Below are positions 41,854-48,947 of a stretch of 64,000 nt of DNA, in pieces. Below the pieces are notes generated by a model. That model saw only the letters and a list, made by a program, of their open reading frames with translations. It was not told the origin of the DNA and searched no databases. The DNA is from Magnetaquicoccus sp039908525. Its GTDB lineage: Bacteria > Pseudomonadota > Magnetococcia > Magnetococcales > Magnetaquicoccaceae. The first letter of the stretch is position 1; each line of letters begins with the position of its first letter. Location: the NCBI GenBank assembly GCA_039908525.1, contig JAMOAY010000001.1, forward strand, positions 372,001 through 436,000, given 5' to 3'. The translations under genes and the position numbers were made by a program.

Positions 41854-42684
41854 CTAGCGGAGCAGTTTGATGCCCACCAGCAACAGCAGACCGCCAAAGC
41901 CTTTTCTCAGCAGATGCGGAGCGGTATTGTGGGCCAGTTTGACGCCGATGGGGGTGGTGGTCAGGGTGCCGATGATGACACCCAGGGCGGCCATCGGCAC
42001 CACAAAGCCCAGGGTATCCGGGGGCAGGGCGGTATTGTCCCATCCCGACTGGATCATGCCGGTGGTACCGGTCAGAGCCAGGATGGCCCCGATGGCGGAC
42101 GAGGTGCCGATGGCCTGATGGATGGTCAGGCCGGAGAGCAGGGTGAAGGCGGGTACCAGCATGGTGCCGCCGCCGATGCCGAACAGGGTGCTCAAGGTAC
42201 CGATGAGCAGGGCCACTGCGGCGGTGCGGAAGGTCTGCCACAGGGTCAGGGGTGGGGTACCCGGTTGTCCGGTCGGGGGGCTGGGCGCCTGCCGGGGTGT
42301 GCGCATCAGGTGCAGACCGATGGCCAGTTCAAACAGACCGAACAGGATGCGCAGGGTATCGGCCTCCAGGATGGCGGCCAGTTGTGCGCCCAGCCAGGCG
42401 CCCAGCAGGACGCCGGGGGTGTAATGGTGTACCGTGGGCCAGTGGACGCTGGCGCGCCGGTGGTGGCTCCAGGTGGCCGAGAGGTTGGTAAAGATGATGG
42501 TGGCCAGAGAGGTACCCACCGCCAACTGCATGGAGATGACCGGGTTGATGCCGTCCAGATGGAACAGAAAGAGCAGAGCCGGGACGATGACGATCCCTCC
42601 GCCGACCCCGAACAGGCCGGCGATCACCCCGGCCACCAGGCCGGTGGTCAGAAAACCCGCAAATTGCAGGGAGAGTAGTGTCAC
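41854..42684 (-). CDS. TauE/SafE-family sulfite or organosulfonate exporter
   Basis: 276-residue membrane protein with two repeated halves typical of TauE/SafE. Each has the glycine-rich motif G-x-x-x-G-x-x-x-G-(V/I)-G-G-G (VIAGLFGVGGGIVIVPALL and TLSTLFGIGGGTMLVPAFT) followed by A-x-G-T-S (LAVGTSLA and AIGTSSAIGA). About eight membrane segments are visible. The substrate is usually a sulfur-containing anion but is not determined here. One base separates it from the purN stop; both are on the minus strand and likely co-transcribed. Confidence 0.9.
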   Translation of the reverse strand: MTLLSLQFAGFLTTGLVAGVIAGLFGVGGGIVIVPALLFLFHLDGINPVISMQLAVGTSLATIIFTNLSATWSHHRRASVHWPTVHHYTPGVLLGAWLGAQLAAILEADTLRILFGLFELAIGLHLMRTPRQAPSPPTGQPGTPPLTLWQTFRTAAVALLIGTLSTLFGIGGGTMLVPAFTLLSGLTIHQAIGTSSAIGAILALTGTTGMIQSGWDNTALPPDTLGFVVPMAALGVIIGTLTTTPIGVKLAHNTAPHLLRKGFGGLLLLVGIKLLR

Positions 42685-42685
42685 C

Positions 42686-43360
42686 TCACACCTCCCCCAG
42701 CGGATTGGTCATCGCTTGCTGTCCATCCTCCTCTCCATCCAGCAGGCGCACCCGGTTGTTTTCCATGCGCAGTCGGCGTTGGGCGAACCAGCGCACGGCC
42801 AGGGGGTAGATGCGATGTTCCTGGCGCAGGATGCGGGCGGCCAGGGTATCGGGGGTGTCATCGGCCAGGACGGGCACCACCGCCTGGTTGATGATGGGTC
42901 CGGCGTCCACCTCCGGCACCACAAAATGGACCGTGGCGCCGGAAAAACGCACCCCTGCCTCGATGGCCTGGCGTTGAACATGTATGCCGGGGAAAGAGGG
43001 CAGCAGGGCCGGGTGAATATTGATCAGCCGCCCGGAATAATAGTGGACAAAATCGGGTGTCAACACCCGCATGAAGCCCGCCAGGCAGATCAGCTCCGCC
43101 CCCGATTCATCCAGGGTGCGGGCCAGCTCCTGGTCGAAGGAGGCGCGACTGGAAAAGAGACGGTGGTCGATGATGCGGCTGGCAATCTGGTGGTTTCTGG
43201 CCCGTTGCAGGCCGAAGGCCTCGGGGTTGTTGCTGATCACCAGCACGATGCGGCCGGGGATCAGGCCGGTGGCGCAGGCGTCGATCAGGGCTTGCAGGTT
43301 GCTGCCGCCGCCCGAAATCAGCACGGCGATGCGCAGGGGGGGGCGAGATGTGTCGCTCAT
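42686..43360 (-). CDS. purN: Phosphoribosylglycinamide formyltransferase 1
   Basis: Transfers formyl from 10-formyltetrahydrofolate to GAR in purine synthesis. The 224 residues contain IAVLISGGGSNLQALID (phosphate loop), CLAGFMRVLTPDFV, the catalytic NIHPALLPSFPGIHVQRQA (Asn and His) and GATVHFVVPEVDAGPII with the catalytic Asp. Length is normal. Transcribed ahead of tauE. Upstream of it lies the full-length repeat copy D. Confidence 0.95.
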   Translation of the reverse strand: MSDTSRPPLRIAVLISGGGSNLQALIDACATGLIPGRIVLVISNNPEAFGLQRARNHQIASRIIDHRLFSSRASFDQELARTLDESGAELICLAGFMRVLTPDFVHYYSGRLINIHPALLPSFPGIHVQRQAIEAGVRFSGATVHFVVPEVDAGPIINQAVVPVLADDTPDTLAARILRQEHRIYPLAVRWFAQRRLRMENNRVRLLDGEEDGQQAMTNPLGEV

Positions 43361-43414
43361 GTCCGTAAATTCCCGGCAAAAAAAGTAGGTCTCTGTTTTT
43401 CCTTACACTATTGC

Positions 43415-43824
43415 GGGGTCCAGGGGGGATCATCCCCCCTGGCGGGGTGCAGGGGCGGAGCCCCTGCATGTTCGGCGCGTTTTCACAAAGCAAATTTTCG
43501 CAGAAAATTTGCGCAACGCGCCCAAAGCGCCCCGCAGGGGCACCTCTGGAGGGCGGCAGCCCGACGGAGACATCGCGGCATAAAGGGCGTTCGGGTAGAC
43601 GAGGCAACCTTGCGACACGAGAGAAACCATGTATTCCACCAAAAACACACAATATCCGGCGATCTCCTGGTCGGGCTGCCGCCCTCCCGGAGTCTGCCCC
43701 TGCGGGGCAGGTTTTGTGCGCGCTGCGCAAATTTCCTGCGGAAATTTGCTTTTGATAAGGCGCGCTTCCATGCAGGGGCTCCGCCCCTGCACCCCGCCAG
43801 GGGAGATAATCTCCCCTGGACCCC
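43415..43824 (-). repeat. Full-length modular palindromic element, copy D (inverted)
   Basis: 410-bp copy whose interior is inverted relative to A-C. Read on the minus strand it gives the same module order and a 104-nt core (43566-43669) clearly similar to those of A-C (shared GAATACATGGTTTC-like and CCGAACGCCCTTTAT segments). The inverted repeat arms are 43546-43565 and 43670-43689. Where A-C have the CCCATTGG hairpin, D has GCAAATTTCCTGCGGAAATTTGC. One terminal palindrome is the six-G variant CCAGGGGGGAT/ATCCCCCCTGG. Fills the gap between purN and the receptor gene. Confidence 0.92.
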
Positions 43825-43860
43825 ATGAAACGTGCATCCCCGATGGGTGCGGTTCAAGTG

Positions 43861-45948
43861 TCATGTCTTGAAAAATCCCACGGCATTCTGCAGGGTCTCC
43901 GCCTGGGCAGAGAGCTGCTCGGAGGTGGCCGCCATCTCCTCGGAGGTCCCGGCGTTGCGCTGAATGGTCTGGTCCATCTGCCGAATGGCCTGGTTGACCT
44001 GCCCGATGCCCTGGTTCTGTTCACGGCTGGAGGTCGAAATCTCCTGGATCAAGGCGGCCGTTTTCTGGATTTCCGGCACCAGTTTGACCAGCATGCCTCC
44101 CGCCCGCTCCGCCACCGCCACGCTGGAGGCAGAGAGCGCGCCGATTTCGCCCGCCGCCACCTGACTCCTCTCCGCCAGCTTGCGCACCTCGGCCGCCACC
44201 ACCGCAAACCCCTTGCCATGCTCCCCGGCCCGCGCCGCTTCGATGGCGGCATTGAGGGCCAACAGATTGGTCTGTCGGGAGATCTCCTCGATGATGGAGA
44301 TCTTTTGCGCAATCTCCTTCATGGCCGTCACCGCCTGGGAAACGGCGCTGCCCGTCTCCACGGCATCCCCGGAGGCCTGCCGGGCGATCTTTTCCGTCAG
44401 CTCGGCATGGGTACTGCTCTGCTGGATGCTGGAAGCCATGCGTTCCATGGTGGACGATGTTTGTTCGATGGCCGCCGCCTGCTCGGTGGAGGAGTGGGCG
44501 AGGCCCTGGGCGGCGTCCGAAAGCTGCTGGCTGCCCCGGGCCACCTCCACCGCCGACTGCTTGACCTGGTCGATCACATCCCGCAGCCGACCGGAGCAGC
44601 GCCCCAGCGTGTTGACCATGCGACCGATCTCATCGCTCTGCTGGCTGGAGAAGACGACGGTCATATCACCGCCGGCGAACTTCTCCATCACCCTCTGCAG
44701 ACTGAGCACCGGGTTGGCGATGACCCGACCGATCAACCAGGCAAACAGGGCTCCCAACAAGAAGATGAACCCGCTGCTCCCCAATGCCGTGTTCGCCATG
44801 CGACGGGCAGCGGCGCCGGTCTCCTGGCTCATGGTCACCATGTCACCGCTGGACTCTTTGACAATGGCGTCGATGGGCGGTTCGATGGCATGGGCCGCCT
44901 CCCGCATGCGGGTCATGGCCTCCCGCAGCAACCGATCCTGGCCAACCAGGGCCTGCAGGGCTTGCCGATACTGTTCGGTACTCTCCAACAGGGCTTTTTT
45001 GTCCCCCTCGGCCAGGGCAGACGCCGTGACCTCCTGACGCAGACCGTCCAGCCTTTTGGTCAGGGCGGTGATGTACTTCTCGTCGCCACGCAGCAGATAA
45101 TCCTTCTCATCCCTGCGGATGCTGAGATACAGTTGTCCCAGACCCGGCACATAACGGGCCTGCAGCAGGGCTTCCAGCGCATGGGCCGCCTCGCGGAAAA
45201 GCTCACTGGCCGCACCGGCCTTGTCCGGTGGCTGTTGCAGATAGGCCTTGAACTGGGTCCAGTAGCGATCCAGTTGTTCGGTGAGCTCCTTCCTGGCGGC
45301 CTCCGGCAGGGTTGACTGGCCGATGTCCGAGAGCGTCTGCTGGAGCCACTTGTCCATCAACACCACATATTTGGGCGCCATTCTGAGCTGAAAATCCTTT
45401 TCCGCCCGACGCATCTGCAGCAGGTCCAGATAGATCGCCTCGGTGTCGTAACCCTTGATCAGCTGCTCCATGGCATGGGCCATCTCCCGGAAGCGACCCT
45501 GCAGACCGGACTGGGGGGTCAACCCCTTGGCCGTTTCGATCTCGACCACCGCCAGAAAGGCGTTCAGATAGGCGGTGGACAACCGCTTTATCTCTTCGTC
45601 CAGACGGGCGCTGGAGTCGTCCTGGTGGATCCTGGCCGCCTTGAGCATCTCCTCCACCGTCTGCTGCAGGGCCTCTATCCGCTTTTTGACCGCATCGGCA
45701 TATTTGGCATCCTTGCGCAGCAGAAAATCTTTTTCATTTCTCCTGGCTTCCAGCATCAGGATATCCACCTGCATGGCGCGGCTTTTCTCTGCCTCGGTAC
45801 GATCCAGCACGTTGTTCTGAAAGGTGCCCAGGGTGTTGTCCAGGGTGGTCTGATAGAGCGCGATCACCCCCAGAAACAGAACACCCACCACCCCAAACCC
45901 CAGACCAACTTTGGCGCCGATCGGCAGATTGTTGAACATTCGCATCAT
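43861..45948 (-). CDS. Methyl-accepting chemotaxis protein with repeated HBM-type sensor
   Basis: 695-residue transmembrane chemoreceptor. One N-terminal membrane helix (about 10-35) and a second near residue 395 bound a periplasmic helical region of ~350 residues. That region has three similar segments: RRNEKDFLLRKDAKY, RRAEKDFQLRMAPKY and RRDEKDYLLRGDEKY, as in helical bimodular (HBM) ligand domains. A HAMP domain and signalling coiled coil with NLLALNAAIEAARAGE follow. The ATG at 45948 is chosen because AAGGGGGACAAAGAG precedes it; the ATG at 45966 has no site. It lacks the C-terminal CheR-binding pentapeptide of the receptor at the window start. Confidence 0.92.
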   Translation of the reverse strand: MMRMFNNLPIGAKVGLGFGVVGVLFLGVIALYQTTLDNTLGTFQNNVLDRTEAEKSRAMQVDILMLEARRNEKDFLLRKDAKYADAVKKRIEALQQTVEEMLKAARIHQDDSSARLDEEIKRLSTAYLNAFLAVVEIETAKGLTPQSGLQGRFREMAHAMEQLIKGYDTEAIYLDLLQMRRAEKDFQLRMAPKYVVLMDKWLQQTLSDIGQSTLPEAARKELTEQLDRYWTQFKAYLQQPPDKAGAASELFREAAHALEALLQARYVPGLGQLYLSIRRDEKDYLLRGDEKYITALTKRLDGLRQEVTASALAEGDKKALLESTEQYRQALQALVGQDRLLREAMTRMREAAHAIEPPIDAIVKESSGDMVTMSQETGAAARRMANTALGSSGFIFLLGALFAWLIGRVIANPVLSLQRVMEKFAGGDMTVVFSSQQSDEIGRMVNTLGRCSGRLRDVIDQVKQSAVEVARGSQQLSDAAQGLAHSSTEQAAAIEQTSSTMERMASSIQQSSTHAELTEKIARQASGDAVETGSAVSQAVTAMKEIAQKISIIEEISRQTNLLALNAAIEAARAGEHGKGFAVVAAEVRKLAERSQVAAGEIGALSASSVAVAERAGGMLVKLVPEIQKTAALIQEISTSSREQNQGIGQVNQAIRQMDQTIQRNAGTSEEMAATSEQLSAQAETLQNAVGFFKT

Positions 45949-45986
45949 CTCTTTGTCCCCCTTCATTGTGATGGATTGGAATGGTT

Positions 45987-46991
45987 TTACCAGACGATAT
46001 CCAACGGCGATTCGGCCAGCAACTCGACCTGTTCTTGCAAAGCGTGTATGTGCTCCTCCCAGTAACGGGGTCCATTGAACCAGGGAAAGGCCTGCGGAAA
46101 GGCCGGATCGGCCCAGCGCCGGGCGATCCAGGCGGCATGATGCAGCATGCGCAAGGTGCGCAACGGCTCGATCAGGGCCAACTCGGCCCGGTTGAAATCA
46201 AAAAACATCCGGTAGCCTTGCAGAAGATGCGACATCTGCAGCGTGCGCTCCGCCCGCTCCCCCGACAGACACATCCAGAGATCCTGAATCGCTGGCCCCA
46301 TGCAGGTGTCGTCAAAGTCCACAAAGAAGGGCCCGGTCGGGGTCCACAGGATGTTGCCCGGATGGCAATCCCCATGCAGCCGGATGGGGCGCAGACGACC
46401 TGCTTCCTGAAATGTTATTTTTATAATATCAATAAGATTTGTCGTCAATGCCTGGTAGCGTGGGCGCCAGCTTTCGGACAGTCGACCGCTGGCCAACACC
46501 TGGCGCGCCGAGGTCACTCCCCAGTTGGCCCCATCCAGTTGCAGCCGATGCCGGTAGGGACGGCTGGCCCCGGCGGCATGCATGCGGCCCAGAAAACGCC
46601 CCAGCTGCTCCAGATTGGCCAGATTTTCCAGCTCCGGGGCCCGCCCCCCCTGCCGGGGATAGAGGGCAAAGCGGTAGCCCCGATGATGAAACAGGGTCTG
46701 CCGGTCCGCGCCGACCAGGGGGGCCACCACCGGCAGCTCCTGCGCCGCCAGAAGCTGGCAGAAACGGTGCTCTTCCTGAATGGCGGCATCCGACCAGCGA
46801 CCGGCGCGATAAAATTTGGCCACCAGAGGAGAGCTCCCCTCCACGCCGATCTGGTAGACACGATTTTCAAAGCTGTTGAGGGCCGAGAGAGCACCCGTGC
46901 AGGGATAACCCGCCCCCTCCACCGCATCCAGGATGGTATCCGGGGTCAGATTCTGATAGGGCGTCTGCTCGTCGAGGGGGTGCATGGGCAT
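45987..46991 (-). CDS. srkA: Stress response kinase SrkA (YihE/RdoA)
   Basis: 334-residue member of the choline/homoserine kinase-like family; SrkA is a Ser/Thr kinase that protects stressed cells from programmed death in Escherichia coli. It shows NSFENRVYQIG, VAKFYRAGRWSDAAIQEEH, the catalytic RLHGDCHPGNILW (H-G-D-x-H-x-x-N) and FVDFDDTCMGPAIQDLWM (D-F-D-D metal loop). The start is ATG 46991 or 46985; an AGGAG lies somewhat far upstream, overlapping the ABC-F stop. About 20 bp follow the ABC-F gene, so probably one operon. Confidence 0.93.
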   Translation of the reverse strand: MPMHPLDEQTPYQNLTPDTILDAVEGAGYPCTGALSALNSFENRVYQIGVEGSSPLVAKFYRAGRWSDAAIQEEHRFCQLLAAQELPVVAPLVGADRQTLFHHRGYRFALYPRQGGRAPELENLANLEQLGRFLGRMHAAGASRPYRHRLQLDGANWGVTSARQVLASGRLSESWRPRYQALTTNLIDIIKITFQEAGRLRPIRLHGDCHPGNILWTPTGPFFVDFDDTCMGPAIQDLWMCLSGERAERTLQMSHLLQGYRMFFDFNRAELALIEPLRTLRMLHHAAWIARRWADPAFPQAFPWFNGPRYWEEHIHALQEQVELLAESPLDIVW

Positions 46992-47011
46992 GGCGGATTC
47001 AAGGCTCCTTG

Positions 47012-48826
47012 TCAGGCATTGGCCAACTCTTCCAGCAGCTGCCACCGTTCGTAGGCGGTGGCCAGCAGCTGTTCCAGCTCCTCCAGGCGCCGGGTGGTGG
47101 CCACCACCTCGTCCGCACCCCGGCGATAGAACTCCGGGGTGGCCACCGCCGCGTGCAGATGCGCCTGTTCCGTCTCCAGGGTCTCGATCCGCCCGGGCAG
47201 CAGGGCGAGCTCCTGCTGCTCTTTGAAACTCAAACGCCGTGTGCGCTCCCGGATGCGGGGTTCCGGCTTGGACCGGGAGGGCTCCTCCCCTCTCCCTGTC
47301 CCCGGAACGCTGTCCCTCTCCGCCGGGGGGGGGCGCTGCGCCAACCAGTCATCGTATCCTCCCACATATTCGCCAATCCGGCCATCCCCTTCAAACACCA
47401 GGGTGGAGGTGACCACATTGTTCAAAAAGGCGCGGTCGTGGCTGACCAGCAACAGGGTACCGGTATACGCCACCAGCAGCGATTCCAACAGCTCCAGGGT
47501 TTCCACATCCAGATCGTTGGTCGGTTCGTCCATCACCAGGACATTGGCCGGTCTCAGGAACAGACGGGCCAGCAGCAGACGGTTGCGCTCACCGCCGGAG
47601 AGCACGCTGACCGGAGAGCGGGCCCGTTCCGGGCTGAAGAGAAAATCCTGTAAATAGCTCATGATATGGCGAGTCTTGCCATTGAACAGGATCTCCTGCC
47701 GCCCTTCGCCCACGCTGTCGATGACGGTTCTGTTCTCGTCCAGCAGGCTGCGCAGCTGATCGAAATAGGCCACCTCCAGGCGGGTTCCCAGCTGGACGGT
47801 GCCCTGGTCGGGACGCAGCTCCCCCAGCAACAGGCGCAACAGGGTGCTTTTGCCCACCCCGTTGGCGCCGATCACCCCCACCTTGTCCCCCCGCTGGATG
47901 CGGGTGGAAAAATCCCGGATCAGGGGCCGGCCGGCGTAGGTGTACTGGATGTGGCGCACCTCCACCACCCGCTTGCCGGAGAGCTCTCCGCTGGCCAATT
48001 GCAGGCGGGCGTTGCCGCTCTGTTCCCGCCGGGCCCGTCGCTCGCGGCGCAGCCGCTCCAGGGCCCGCACCCGTCCCTCGTTGCGGGTCCGCCGGGCCTG
48101 GATCCCCTGCCGGATCCAGCTCTCCTCCTGGGCCAGCTTTTTGTCGAACAGCGCCTGCTGGGCGGACTCCACCTCCAGGGCGGTCTCCTTGCGCCGTCGG
48201 TAGGCGGCATAATCCCCTGGCCAGTCGGTCAGCCGCCCCCGGTCCAGCTCCAGGATGCGGGTCGCCAGGCGGTCCAGGAACAGGCGATCGTGGGAGACAA
48301 AAAACAGCGTGCCCCGGTAACCCCGTCCCCCGGCCGACGGCAACAAAAACTCTTCCAGCCACTGGATGGCTTCCAGATCCAGATGGTTGGTCGGTTCGTC
48401 CAGCAGCAACAGATCGGGACCGGTCACCAGGGCCCGGGCCAGCAGAACCCGCCGTTTCATCCCACCGGAGAGCTGCGCAAAATCCGCTTCGGCGGGCAGA
48501 GACATCTGGGAGAGGATCTCGGCCGCCCGCTGCTGATTCCCCCACCCCTCCAGGCGGTCCAGCGTCACCACTTCCAGGACGGTGCCCGCCAGATTGCGCG
48601 GCACCTCCTGTTCCAGACGGGCCACCCGCAGCCCCTTCTGGCGTATCAGTTCGCCGCTGTCCGGTTGCAACTCGCCGGCCAACAATTTCATCAGTGTGGT
48701 CTTGCCGGTGCCGTTGCGTCCCACCAGACAGACCCTCTCCCCCGCTTCGATAAAAAACTGCACCCCCTCCAGAATGGAGGGTCCGCCGAAGCGAATGGAG
48801 AGATCCCGCATGCCGATCAGTGCCAT
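47012..48826 (-). CDS. ABC-F ATPase, Uup-like
   Basis: 604-residue soluble ABC-F protein that acts on ribosomes or replication-repair rather than in transport. Two nucleotide domains are clear. The first has VGRNGTGKTTLMKLLAG, LSGGMKRRVLLARAL and LLLLDEPTNHLDL. The second has IGANGVGKSTLLRLLLG, LSGGERNRLLLARLFL and VLVMDEPTNDLDV. A basic linker (RRTRNEGRVRALERLRRERR) lies between, and a C-terminal coiled coil (LPGRIETLETEQAHLHAAV) is typical of Uup. GAGAGGAAAAC precedes the ATG at 48826. Divergent from the histidine kinase. Confidence 0.92.
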   Translation of the reverse strand: MALIGMRDLSIRFGGPSILEGVQFFIEAGERVCLVGRNGTGKTTLMKLLAGELQPDSGELIRQKGLRVARLEQEVPRNLAGTVLEVVTLDRLEGWGNQQRAAEILSQMSLPAEADFAQLSGGMKRRVLLARALVTGPDLLLLDEPTNHLDLEAIQWLEEFLLPSAGGRGYRGTLFFVSHDRLFLDRLATRILELDRGRLTDWPGDYAAYRRRKETALEVESAQQALFDKKLAQEESWIRQGIQARRTRNEGRVRALERLRRERRARREQSGNARLQLASGELSGKRVVEVRHIQYTYAGRPLIRDFSTRIQRGDKVGVIGANGVGKSTLLRLLLGELRPDQGTVQLGTRLEVAYFDQLRSLLDENRTVIDSVGEGRQEILFNGKTRHIMSYLQDFLFSPERARSPVSVLSGGERNRLLLARLFLRPANVLVMDEPTNDLDVETLELLESLLVAYTGTLLLVSHDRAFLNNVVTSTLVFEGDGRIGEYVGGYDDWLAQRPPPAERDSVPGTGRGEEPSRSKPEPRIRERTRRLSFKEQQELALLPGRIETLETEQAHLHAAVATPEFYRRGADEVVATTRRLEELEQLLATAYERWQLLEELANA

Positions 48827-48866
48827 GTTTTCCTCTCCCGGATTTTTGCGGATGACGCGAAAATGT

Positions 48867-48901
48867 CTGTCAAGATGGGTGACAGATGTGTATTGTGTCA
48901 C
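48867..48901. promoter_or_regulatory. Nested TGTCA/TGACA dyads in a divergent promoter region
   Basis: CTGTCA (48867-48872), TGACAG (48880-48885) and TGTCAC (48896-48901). The first two form a dyad with a 7-nt spacer. GTGACA (48879-48884) and TGTCAC form a second with an 11-nt spacer. Located between the ABC-F gene and the hybrid kinase gene; could bind a dimeric regulator. Confidence 0.35.
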
Positions 48902-48947
48902 AGACCCGCGCTGAACGCATTGGTTGAGGTGACCACAAGGCCATGCC

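Noticed and set aside
10585..43824. CRISPR array
   Set aside because: Repeats are few, hundreds of bases long, palindromic and kilobases apart. There are no regular spacers and no cas genes.
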